Assembly (NCBI GenBank): GCA_044227985.1
Contig: JBGAVT010000012.1
Location: 1 to 37,768 of the forward strand
DNA from: CAZUNB01 sp044227985
GTDB taxonomy: Bacteria; Patescibacteriota; Saccharimonadia; Saccharimonadales; JAGPDM01
Reading direction: 5' to 3'
DNA length: 37,768 nt
The translations under genes and the position numbers were made by a program. The notes under the pieces are model-generated. The model worked only from the letters and a program-made list of their open reading frames with translations. It made no database searches and was not told the DNA's origin. This document shows, piece by piece, positions 9,667 to 16,477 of the stretch. Positions within the stretch are counted from its first letter, which is position 1, and each line of letters opens with the position of its first letter.

Positions 9667-10005
9667 CTACTGAGCGTAACTAACTTCACCTTGATTAGTT
9701 AGCGTCTTAGCTACTGTGCTCTTCTCTATACGTTCGATTGACTTGAGTCGAGCAGCTTGCACTGCTAGCGACTGATTTTCTTGACGCATTTCATCGCGAG
9801 TATTTTCTAATTCGCTGATTTGATAGCTATAACTGCTAGTTTTCGTAATCTGGGTAAGATACAAAAGACCAAACATACCAACAATCATCACCAACAAAAG
9901 TGTCTTCGTAATCGGTCCAAAACCATCCGTAGTCGAACGATGTCGCACTGTATTCGTATTACGCCGAAACGCCTGCCGGTCATAGGCTAATGATGTTTGT
10001 GCCAT
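9667..10005 (-). CDS. ftsL: FtsL-like divisome protein
   Basis: The 112-residue protein has a basic cytoplasmic N-terminus, one membrane helix (about 33-51, TKTLLLVMIVGMFGLLYLT) and an external coiled-coil segment (about 58-95, heptad-like with YQISELENTRDEMRQENQ). This is the layout of FtsL, which joins FtsB and FtsQ to activate FtsWI. The sequence itself is too diverged to recognise by motif; position between rsmH and ftsI decides the call. An AGAGGA ribosome site lies 6 bases before the ATG. Confidence 0.8.
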   Translation of the reverse strand: MAQTSLAYDRQAFRRNTNTVRHRSTTDGFGPITKTLLLVMIVGMFGLLYLTQITKTSSYSYQISELENTRDEMRQENQSLAVQAARLKSIERIEKSTVAKTLTNQGEVSYAQ

Positions 10006-10055
10006 GTTTTTCCTCTTATTTTTATGTTTATTTCTGTTTTTGTAATTGCTTAGGG

Positions 10056-10084
10056 GTGTAGCGCGCTATTTTTGCGCGCTACAC
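10056..10084. repeat. Perfect 11-bp inverted repeat (hairpin) upstream of ftsL
   Basis: GTGTAGCGCGC (10056-10066) and GCGCGCTACAC (10074-10084) are perfect complements around a 7-base loop. The stem is GC-rich and should be stable in RNA. No U-tract follows on either strand, so it is not a normal intrinsic terminator. It lies about 50 bases before the ftsL start within the dcw transcript and may mark an RNA processing site or a regulatory structure. Confidence 0.6.
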
Positions 10085-10103
10085 TGATCCTAAAACCACG
10101 TTG

Positions 10104-10166
10104 TTATTGTTCTACTCGAACTGGTACGTGGTACGTTCGAGAGCTAGCTTTTACCTCAATTGGCAT
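10104..10166 (-). CDS. Possible 20-residue leader-like peptide between rsmH and ftsL
   Basis: The frame reads MPIEVKASSRTYHVPVRVEQ and then TAA. It is preceded by a strong AAAGGAGAAGG ribosome site with good spacing, better than most genes in this cluster. It lies in the 198-base gap between rsmH and ftsL. An inverted repeat within it (CTCGAAC/GTTCGAG, 10115-10141, with an inner GTAC/GTAC extension) and the 11-bp hairpin after it look like a leader peptide with RNA structures. No known family was recognised. Confidence 0.35.
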   Translation of the reverse strand: MPIEVKASSRTYHVPVRVEQ

Positions 10167-10203
10167 TGCCTTCTCCTTTTCCACCTCGCTTTATGCGAAG
10201 CTT

Positions 10204-11079
10204 TTATTTTTGTTTCGCTGCGGCTCGTAACTTGGCGCTACGTGCTCGCGGATTAAAATCTTCATTTTCCCCTGAGATTGGTTTTTTGGTTGCTAGTGTA
10301 AAACCATCCATGATAGCTAGTTCTCGAAATCGGTCTTTGACCATTCGATCTTCGCTACTATGAAAGCTAATACAGACAACACGTCCACCTGGCTTGAGTA
10401 ACTGTGGTAGTTTCACAAGAAATTGTGAAATTTGCTCAAGTTCATCATTAGTGGCAATCCGTAGGGCTTGGAATGTCCTTGCCATCGTCTTATTAAGTTG
10501 ATGGGGCGGAACAATCTCCTCGATTAGTGCTCGTGTTTCTTGGGTGGTGGTTGGGAGTTTTCGTTTCAAACTCGCTGCTATTTTTTTAGCCCGCGGCTCT
10601 TCTCCAAACCGACGAAGAATTTTGGTTAACTCTTCGGCCGATGTACGTTCGATTAACTCAGCGGCGGTTTCACCCGTTTGCTGATTCATACGCATATCTA
10701 ACGGCCCATCCAAACGATAACTAAATCCTCTTGGAGCCTTGTCAAGGTGCGGTGAACTCACGCCAAAATCGGCGAGGATCACATCAAATTGCTGCTTTTC
10801 AGCCACAAATCGCTTTGTTGCTGACGCAAAGCTGTCGTGCACAACGATTACATTTCTATTGTGCTCAAAAACTTCCTGCAAGGTCTCGATAGCTTCTGGG
10901 TCACGATCAACTAATGTCGCGCTTCCCTTTTGGCCGAGATCTGCAATAATTTCTCGTGCATGCCCGCCATAGCCTGCGGTTACATCCAAATAGGACTCAC
11001 CCGGTTGTGGCGACAATGCACTCACGACAGCTTCGAGCAGTACCGGTTGGTGAATTGTTTGTTTTTGTTTTATTCGCAT
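10204..11079 (-). CDS. rsmH: 16S rRNA (cytosine1402-N4)-methyltransferase RsmH
   Basis: RsmH (MraW) methylates N4 of C1402 in 16S rRNA using SAM. The SAM-binding loop LDVTAGYGGHAREI is near the N-terminus, followed by VDRDPEAIE, the family stretch FDVILADFGVSSPHLDKAPRGFSYRLDGPLDMRMN in pieces, and late motifs GGRVVCISFHSSEDRMVK and FNPRARSAKLR. Length (about 291 residues) is normal. I choose the ATG at 11079; it overlaps by one base the stop of a small upstream frame (TGATG). Two GTG codons just before it (11085, 11082) are alternatives. It sits in its usual place after mraZ, but separated from it by a 465-base stretch. Confidence 0.95.
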   Translation of the reverse strand: MRIKQKQTIHQPVLLEAVVSALSPQPGESYLDVTAGYGGHAREIIADLGQKGSATLVDRDPEAIETLQEVFEHNRNVIVVHDSFASATKRFVAEKQQFDVILADFGVSSPHLDKAPRGFSYRLDGPLDMRMNQQTGETAAELIERTSAEELTKILRRFGEEPRAKKIAASLKRKLPTTTQETRALIEEIVPPHQLNKTMARTFQALRIATNDELEQISQFLVKLPQLLKPGGRVVCISFHSSEDRMVKDRFRELAIMDGFTLATKKPISGENEDFNPRARSAKLRAAAKQK

Positions 11080-11259
11080 CACCACACATCATTATTGAAA
11101 ATCGCAAGAATTGCAAGAATAATTTGTGTTAATGCCAAGTATTTCAGTTTTATACCGAGAGAGATTATTGCTAATTCTCTGTTTGCTCGAAGCTTCCAAC
11201 GTACCAAACCAGCAGCCAGCTGTTTGTTTTTCTGATCGTTTTTGTTTTTGTTTGCTCAT
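11079..11259 (-). pseudogene. Small single-pass membrane protein gene, apparently frameshifted
   Basis: An ATG at 11259 opens with a basic peptide (MSKQKQKRSEKQ), but that frame then turns into nonsense. The +1 frame from there reads QLAAGLVRWKLRANRELA, then a hydrophobic stretch YLALTQIILAILAIF, ending NNDVWW with a TGA that overlaps the rsmH ATG (TGATG). Removing one A from the GAAAAAC run near 11226 would join both parts into one protein of about 58 residues with one membrane helix. This fits a small dcw gene broken by a one-base insertion, or a read error in a homopolymer. There is no Shine-Dalgarno sequence before the ATG. Family unknown. Confidence 0.4.
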
Positions 11260-11357
11260 CTGCAAGTTGCAGACAAGTCATTCATGGAGTTGTTGTGGTA
11301 TCGAATTTTATAAAATTCGAAAAATTTCCATGACCGTAACTTTAAAATAAAGTTACG
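11260..11357. repeat. Cluster of perfect palindromes in the mraZ-rsmH gap
   Basis: Four inverted repeats lie within 98 bases: CTGCAA/TTGCAG (11260-11272), TCATGGA (11282-11288) pairing with TCCATGA (11327-11333), the 20-bp perfect palindrome TCGAATTTTATAAAATTCGA (11301-11320) nested inside that pair, and CGTAACTTTA/TAAAGTTACG with an AAA loop (11335-11357). Together they would fold the dcw transcript into a multi-stem element just before the small membrane-protein frame. No terminator U-tract follows on the minus strand. Confidence 0.6.
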
Positions 11358-11550
11358 AGAAAGAGACTTATGTGTGAGGTGGAGTTATTTTTGGGAGGTG
11401 TTAACCTTCAAAGGTGCAAGGCGTTATTGGTAACGGTGTTGCCCATTCCACCGGCTGTCTGCCAGTTGGGTACGCTCGATGTTCGCTTTTTTGTCTTTTG
11501 TCTAATTGTTAAGGTTCAAATCTAATATATAAGATTACTAATTGATTGGT
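11358..11550. other. Non-coding remainder of the mraZ-rsmH gap
   Basis: No gene is supported here. The stretch has short inverted repeats, for instance CGGTG/CACCG near 11430-11450, and an open frame of about 35 codons on the minus strand with neither a start nor a family. The first bases after the mraZ stop are the leftover alternative-frame end of MraZ (down to 11538). Confidence 0.4.
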
Positions 11551-11856
11551 TTAGAAGTGATCCGCCAGTACTGCCCGGCACGAACCGCAACTACTCTGCT
11601 TTTGATCCATTTCCGATTCAATTCGACCAGTTCTAAACTTTACGTTTAAATCAGCCGTCTTCTCATCGAGAATGTCGCCCTTTAGTGCTGGCTCGACCTG
11701 CCCGTTCCAGACTGTCTCTGAATACATGTGCAAGTAGTCGCCAAACCCGCGAGTAAAGATAACATTATTATTTATAAATTCGTCTCGAAGTTCAGCTGGT
11801 ATTGTCAGCCGATTTTTGTCATCGAGTTTTCTTTCAAAATAATCTGTTGTTGCCAT
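11551..11856 (-). pseudogene. mraZ: MraZ transcription regulator, second AbrB half deleted and frameshifted
   Basis: MraZ is the DNA-binding regulator at the head of dcw clusters, built of two SpoVT/AbrB halves each with a D-x-x-x-R signature. The first half is intact (FERKLDDKNRLTIPAELRDEF), and the frame continues to KFRTGRIESEMDQKQ, where the second signature begins. There it stops making sense: the frame ends SSCGSCRAVLADHF at only 101 residues, against about 140 normally. Directly after the break another frame reads RVVAVRAGQYWRITSKPIN, which looks like the end of the second half (compare VMLVGQFNKFELW in E. coli). So about 50-60 bases plus the frame have been lost near 11595-11603. The first half may still fold, but normal function is doubtful. 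Confidence 0.75.
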
Positions 11857-11923
11857 CTTATCGCTTTTTATTTTTATATGTACGGTGGTTTTTTTGTTTT
11901 TGATGAGTAAGGCTTTTTGTCTT

Positions 11924-11970
11924 ACCCACTTCGACCCACTGCAAGCATACTACAACCCACAGCTACCCAC
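11924..11970 (-). promoter_or_regulatory. MraZ operator: four GTGGGT boxes in two pairs
   Basis: Read on the minus strand, GTGGGT occurs at 11965-11970, 11955-11960, 11934-11939 and 11924-11929. Spacing is 10, 21 and 10 bases, so all four lie on nearly the same face of the helix. Known MraZ operators are direct repeats of TGGG-type boxes with 10-base spacing upstream of mraZ, so this is very probably the autoregulatory site of the dcw cluster. It lies 68-114 bases before the mraZ start. A clear -35/-10 pair could not be fixed; TTGCAT and TAGTAT with an 18-base spacer overlap the boxes. Confidence 0.8.
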
Positions 11971-12002
11971 ATGCAAGTACATTTTTCGAGATAATTTGGG
12001 GG

Positions 12003-12034
12003 TTTTCCACAAATTGTGGATAAAGTTATCCACT
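12003..12034. promoter_or_regulatory. Cluster of three DnaA-box-like sites upstream of the dcw operator
   Basis: TGTGGATAA at 12015-12023 is a perfect DnaA box on the minus strand (TTATCCACA). Beside it are TTATCCACT at 12026-12034 (one mismatch) and TTTTCCACA at 12003-12011 (one mismatch). They lie within 32 bases, 33 bases beyond the outermost MraZ box. DnaA boxes can serve as transcription control sites or be part of an origin. No dnaA gene or AT-rich repeat array is next to it, so a regulatory role for the division cluster is the simpler reading. Confidence 0.55.
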
Positions 12035-12179
12035 GCACTGTATCTTGTGCTGAACAAATTTTTAGTAACGCTACATTTTGTATAGTTGGTTGTTTTAGTT
12101 TTGATTGATTTTAAATTTTAGCAACAAATCTACTCTTCAGTCTCAGCAGATTGACGGTCTATACTAAAAAACTACTCCA

Positions 12180-12819
12180 TTAGAGCTGGCTGATAATTTC
12201 AGCTAGAGTAGAAAGATCATCGATAGTCACGTTTGGATTTACGTCATTCAAGAGATGACTTCCGAGTTGTTTACTGTTATGCCTGTTAACCGCTATAGTT
12301 TTCATCTCTGCAGCATTGCCAGAAATAATATCGTTTATAGTGTCTACAACCATTACTGTTTCCTCTGGCAATACGCCTAATTTCTTAGCAGCAAGTAATG
12401 ACATGTCAGGATGCGGCTTTGGCCGAGCGACATCTTCAGGCGTAACTACAAATTCGAAAACTTTATGATACTTGTCTGTCGTAAGCTATCCACAACAGTG
12501 AGCCTTGATCAGTTCGTTGCAGCAGCAATCGCATAATCTGATAGTATTTCGCTAACCATTTGGCTTACTTCAGGAAAAACGGTACTTAATTCAAGATTAT
12601 TAAGCTGAAAACTACGATGTGTTTTTAAGAGAATCTCATATGAGTTGTACTAAACTAAAGTTTGGTAGCAAATTAGTAAATCTTTACCTTTTATCGATTG
12701 AAGCTGCTCATCACTCACCTCGCCCAGTCCGTGATGAGAAAATGTGTGCCGAGAACTATCAATAAAACTAGAGGTATCGAGAAGTGTCCCATCAAATCGA
12801 ATATAACTGCTTTAATCGT
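12180..12819 (-). pseudogene. Decayed HAD-superfamily phosphatase (phosphoglucomutase/Gph-like)
   Basis: Pieces of a haloacid-dehalogenase phosphatase can be read across all three minus frames. The start region gives IKAVIFDL and, one base out, GTLLDTSSFIDSSRHTF, which together make the D-x-D-G-T nucleophile motif with one base missing. Later fragments are YEILLKTHRSFQLNNLEL and FPEVSQMVSEILSDYAIAAATN, then VTPEDVARPKPHPD (motif III Lys), and finally an intact 74-codon frame with VVDTINDIISGNAAEMKTIAV (motif IV Asp). There are at least three frame changes and several stops, and the likely start codon is ACG (12819). It directly follows the intact HAD gene and is not functional. Confidence 0.8.
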
Positions 12820-12828
12820 AGTATTTTC

Positions 12829-13509
12829 TTATACAAAATCAGATAGCGAGGTTATTCGTGTGGCTAATGAATCATTTAGCAGCTCTTCCACATGCCCTAC
12901 ACCGGAACGTTTCAGCAGATAACCGCTAAAGCGAGAATCTTTTGGCAGCCTGCCATCGAAAGTACCAGTTCTATCGTCAACCAGTGTAACTCTTTCGGCT
13001 CGCGCGATAATTCCTTCGTACCAGAGCTTTATGTATTCTGACTTAAATTCTAACGCTGCTCCAAGTAGCTCACTCTTGGCGCGGCGCGTCACCATTATTG
13101 GAAGCGACTGGAGCTCGGATGAAAGCCGTTGTTTATGTAGTTGGTACTCGTGTGTACCAACAGTCACGATTACAACCTCATTACCCTGCTCCTGCTGACC
13201 CGCAATAAATTCAGCCACATCTGGGTAGAGATAATCGTGGTCATTAGCGAGCATTTGTTTCTCAATGTTCTCGAGCAATTGATTAGCGTCAACTCCCGGC
13301 AAAAGATTGTTGTAGCGAATGTCATCTACGGGGCTATAAGGTCCTGGTTGCTTTGTCAGTTGGTGCTCGTGGTTTCGTAATAAGCTGGCATCTAGACCAT
13401 ATTCTTTAGCAGCAATATCAGTAAAATCGGTAAAATGCTGGTCCGTGTCAAAAATTGTTCGATCCATATCGAGCAGAATCAACCGTGGCTTAACCGGTTT
13501 ATCAACCAT
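12829..13509 (-). CDS. HAD-superfamily phosphatase, substrate unknown
   Basis: The N-terminus has the HAD nucleophile motif as LILLDMDRTIFDTD (Asp-x-Asp-Arg-Thr instead of the usual Gly-Thr). VVIVTVGTHEYQ fits motif II (Thr), and RVTLVDDRTGTFDGRL gives the motif IV Asp pair. The cap is helical and lies between motifs I and II, as in the phosphoglycolate-phosphatase type. I choose the ATG at 13509 (MVDKPVKPRL, 226 residues), which overlaps the end of yvcK by 8 bases; an ATG at 13527 is also open. Co-translation with yvcK is likely. Substrate cannot be told from sequence. Confidence 0.8.
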   Translation of the reverse strand: MVDKPVKPRLILLDMDRTIFDTDQHFTDFTDIAAKEYGLDASLLRNHEHQLTKQPGPYSPVDDIRYNNLLPGVDANQLLENIEKQMLANDHDYLYPDVAEFIAGQQEQGNEVVIVTVGTHEYQLHKQRLSSELQSLPIMVTRRAKSELLGAALEFKSEYIKLWYEGIIARAERVTLVDDRTGTFDGRLPKDSRFSGYLLKRSGVGHVEELLNDSLATRITSLSDFV

Positions 13510-14488
13510 TGACTTGACCTTGCGCAATTTTTTCGACCCAAGCAGTTACCTTTTCAGCGTCATGACGAATAAATTGTCGGCCTTTGCTATCTGGACCATC
13601 TGGTTCTGCTACAAAATTATCGGCAATTGGTGTGAAGTGCATTGAGTCAATCTTTTCTTGGTTATATTTAACGCCCAGCTCACCGTCTTTGGCGTACGCT
13701 GCCAACAATTCTTTGCTTGGTTCAGCAGTGTTATAAAGCACGTAATCGACGGAGTCCTGCCCGCTGTAACGCTCAATTTCTTCGACAAAGTCATTGACTT
13801 GCCAGTCGTCAGTTTGACCCTCGTTAGTTACGAGATTACAGACATAAGCAATCTTTGCATTAGTTGATCCAAGTGCTTCACGCATGCCGTCAACCGCCAG
13901 GTTCGGCAGCAATGAACCATGCAGTGTCCCTGGAGCAAAGATAATGACGTCAGCGCGAGCAATTGCCTGCTTGGCTTTTGGGTTAAGCTGACAATTTGGT
14001 CGTAATTGAACCTCAGGTCGGGCATCTTTACGGAAGGTTACTTCATCGATAATGTGCTCGCCAACCACTTCTTCACCATCTGGATAATGCAATACGAGCC
14101 GAGCATCATCGAGAGTAACTGGCACAACTTGACCGCGAATTTTCAGAATATCACTCGTGGCAGTCACTGCATCGCCGAAGTTACCGCTGACCTTCTCTAG
14201 CGCAGACAAAAAAAGATTACCAAAGCTGTGTCCCTCAAAAGTCCCTTCTTCAAAACGGTAGTTAAAAAGTTCTCGAGTTAGTTGTGTCGACTCCGACAAA
14301 GCCACCAATGCTTGGCGAACATCTCCTGGCGGTAAGACTCCGAGTTCATCACGAAGCACACCAGTGCTACCACCATCATCAACCATACTGATTATAGCCG
14401 TAATATCGCTTGAGAGCTTTTTTAGGCCCTGTAGGATATTAAAACTACCTGTTCCTCCGCCGATTGTGACAATTTTCAGTTCGCTCAT
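13502..14488 (-). CDS. yvcK: YvcK/CofD-like gluconeogenesis factor
   Basis: The 328-residue protein begins IVTIGGGTGSFNILQGLK, the phosphate/nucleotide-binding loop of the YvcK/CofD family. It continues with ISMVDDGGSTGVLRDELGVLPPGDVRQALVAL in pieces, GHSFGNLFLSAL and FAPGTLHGSLLPNL, all conserved in YvcK proteins. In firmicutes and actinobacteria YvcK binds UDP-sugars and is needed for cell-wall homeostasis on gluconeogenic carbon. That would fit its place next to the dcw cluster. The usual partners whiA and rapZ (yvcJ) are absent. The stop lies inside the start of the HAD gene. Confidence 0.92.
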   Translation of the reverse strand: MSELKIVTIGGGTGSFNILQGLKKLSSDITAIISMVDDGGSTGVLRDELGVLPPGDVRQALVALSESTQLTRELFNYRFEEGTFEGHSFGNLFLSALEKVSGNFGDAVTATSDILKIRGQVVPVTLDDARLVLHYPDGEEVVGEHIIDEVTFRKDARPEVQLRPNCQLNPKAKQAIARADVIIFAPGTLHGSLLPNLAVDGMREALGSTNAKIAYVCNLVTNEGQTDDWQVNDFVEEIERYSGQDSVDYVLYNTAEPSKELLAAYAKDGELGVKYNQEKIDSMHFTPIADNFVAEPDGPDSKGRQFIRHDAEKVTAWVEKIAQGQVNG

Positions 14489-14539
14489 ATGATACCTAGC
14501 TTACACTAGACATATTGCAACCAACAACAATAAACATAT

Positions 14540-14887
14540 TTAATCTTTGGCTACAGAATTCTCAGCAGCTTTTTCGGCCCATTCAGCTGCGATTTGACGA
14601 TCTTCGATAATCTCGTCGGGCAGCTGCCAGTATGGCATGACCGTCGGTTTTTTATCTTGTTTACCATAGTACGTAAATGGTTCACTTCCAGCATTGAGAA
14701 AATCCTGACGATTATTGCCCCCAACTTTAAGATATACTTCGGATTCAGAGATAATCAGTCCAAAAATACGTCCATCAAGATACAAACCGACGCCACCAAA
14801 CATGGGACGCGAGCTAGTTCTCTCCTCTAATAGAGCAAATACATCATGCAATAAATAATCGCGATAATCTTCAATTTTTTTGTTCAT
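14540..14887 (-). CDS. TfoX N-terminal-domain protein
   Basis: The 115-residue protein matches the TfoX N-terminal domain fold: RPMFGGVGLYLDGRIFGLI, then SEVYLKVGGNNRQDFLNAG, and FTYYGKQDKKPTVMPYWQLPDEI near the end. Stand-alone domains of this kind are common in bacteria and have no settled function; they should not be assumed to be competence regulators. It is a single gene 51 bases before (upstream of) yvcK on the same strand. Confidence 0.8.
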   Translation of the reverse strand: MNKKIEDYRDYLLHDVFALLEERTSSRPMFGGVGLYLDGRIFGLIISESEVYLKVGGNNRQDFLNAGSEPFTYYGKQDKKPTVMPYWQLPDEIIEDRQIAAEWAEKAAENSVAKD

Positions 14888-14969
14888 AATACTTCATCAT
14901 TATAACAAGACCAAAGAATAAATGCTCTAAATGCATAACAAGCTAGGTCGTTATAAACAAAGACTATAA

Positions 14970-16382
14970 TTATCCAGTATAGGATGTATGAAGCTGTTCA
15001 CTACTCTTCTGGGGATTAGCCATTGTTCCAGTTAACCAATCAAATCGTGCGTCTTCGAAAACTTCTGGATTTAGTTCAGCTTCTTGCGTCGAAAAGACGT
15101 ATTGGTTTCCGACTCTAATTGGTTCAAATCCGAATAATCTATGTTCATTAGCTCCAGAATCAAAATACAATTCAATATTTGTCGAGCCGGGGCGAAAGAA
15201 ACCGTCCTTGCCATATCTAACAATTATTTTCTCTGTAAAGGCTTTCAAACCGTCAGGAGATAAGTCTGCATCTTTTGCACCACCTTCTTTGAGGATTCGT
15301 TCTATAATTTGAGTTGGGCCGTCATTAACATCAAAAGTAACTTTTGTATCTAATTCTTCTGCAGCTTGCTCAACGCCAGCAGGCACATCACTATCAATTG
15401 AAATAGCTGGAGCTGTTGCAGGTACGTCGGGATTAGGTGACGGTAAATTATCAATATTTTTTGTCTTACTGAATGGATGAGTTAGTACTGTAGCGATACC
15501 AATAACAGCCAAACCAACCCCACCCAATGTTTTTGCTCTTGACGGAAATTTTTCTAACAATTTTTGTGTTCTTGTTTGAGCTGATACTGCAGCCCTCATC
15601 AGCGAATCGCCCGTAATACTTAGTGACTCTCCATACGTTTCCGGCAGTTTCTGAGTAATCTCTCCAATCTCTTGCGCATGATCTTTCGCACGCTCAAGGG
15701 CGCCAACGAATGTTCCTGGTGCTAAACCTGTCCAACTGGCGTGACCGCTGTTAGCTAAGTTTCTTTCAACATTTTCATTACGATAACCAGATAACTGCTT
15801 TCTTTTGTCGCCTCGATTTTTCACATAGCTATTAAACTCGAGACTTGCAACCCGACCGAGAGACTGTTCCCGTTTATGTGGCTTAGATAATTCTGGAGTT
15901 ATAACTGGTAATTCTATAGATGTAATCTGCGTGTTTTCAGTTATTAGAGGAGCTGTACTAATACTTGAGTCTGCTACAGGCGGTTCATTATTACGCCTAG
16001 AAAGACGACCAATAAATCTGCCAATTATGCCAGGTACGGACTTATCACTCTTTGAAAAACCCATTGATTCTCTAAGGCTAGTCTTTCTCTTACCATAAAT
16101 TGGGGCCACGTCCTCATTGGTGCCTACTGTCTCATCGTCTCCCAAGGAGGTTAATGCTGCACCTAAAAATGTGTCCTCACTCTCGAAAGCTACGGGTGGA
16201 AATACGCTAAGATGTTCATCAAGTCCCTCACTGCCAGTCGATAATAATTCAATATCATCATATAGTTCAGCTATCATTTCATCAATTGAAGCAACTCCGG
16301 CAGGTTTCTCCCCACTAGTTGTGTAGCCATCCAAGCGAAACTGACCTGTTGCATCACCTTCTTGTATTGTATCTATCGGCAT
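14970..16382 (-). CDS. Large single-pass membrane protein, unrecognised
   Basis: No family was recognised in this 470-residue protein. Residues 1-280 are polar and probably cytoplasmic, with acidic (30-95) and basic (98-130, 165-205) parts. One membrane helix lies at about 285-302 (TLGGVGLAVIGIATVLTHPF). The last 165 residues would be outside: a Pro/Ala-rich linker (310-335), a helix-rich part (335-392) and a beta-rich end with RPGSTNIELYFDSGANEHRLFGF. The layout resembles surface or secretion-accessory proteins with a folded external domain. It has its own strong promoter and an AGGA ribosome site, and is divergent from trehalase. Confidence 0.6.
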   Translation of the reverse strand: MPIDTIQEGDATGQFRLDGYTTSGEKPAGVASIDEMIAELYDDIELLSTGSEGLDEHLSVFPPVAFESEDTFLGAALTSLGDDETVGTNEDVAPIYGKRKTSLRESMGFSKSDKSVPGIIGRFIGRLSRRNNEPPVADSSISTAPLITENTQITSIELPVITPELSKPHKREQSLGRVASLEFNSYVKNRGDKRKQLSGYRNENVERNLANSGHASWTGLAPGTFVGALERAKDHAQEIGEITQKLPETYGESLSITGDSLMRAAVSAQTRTQKLLEKFPSRAKTLGGVGLAVIGIATVLTHPFSKTKNIDNLPSPNPDVPATAPAISIDSDVPAGVEQAAEELDTKVTFDVNDGPTQIIERILKEGGAKDADLSPDGLKAFTEKIIVRYGKDGFFRPGSTNIELYFDSGANEHRLFGFEPIRVGNQYVFSTQEAELNPEVFEDARFDWLTGTMANPQKSSEQLHTSYTG

Positions 16383-16412
16383 AATTTCCTAACACTTTAA
16401 TTTAACTAAACT

Positions 16413-16441
16413 ATATTAGCAATATTTGTGCTTTTTGTCAA
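16413..16441 (-). promoter_or_regulatory. Promoter of the 470-residue membrane protein gene
   Basis: On the minus strand TTGACA (16436-16441) is followed after exactly 17 bases by TAATAT (16413-16418), with an extended TGC before it. The transcript would start about 24 bases before the AGGA ribosome site. This is a consensus sigma-70-type promoter. Confidence 0.7.
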
Positions 16442-16477
16442 TAGATAATTAGTAATCGCTTATGGTACGTTATATAT

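Noticed and set aside
10056..10084. Intrinsic terminator before ftsL
   Set aside because: Strong stem, but no U-tract on either strand and the dcw genes continue downstream.
12003..12034. Chromosomal origin oriC
   Set aside because: Only three boxes and no dnaA, dnaN or AT-rich repeat array beside them; a regulatory cluster is more cautious.
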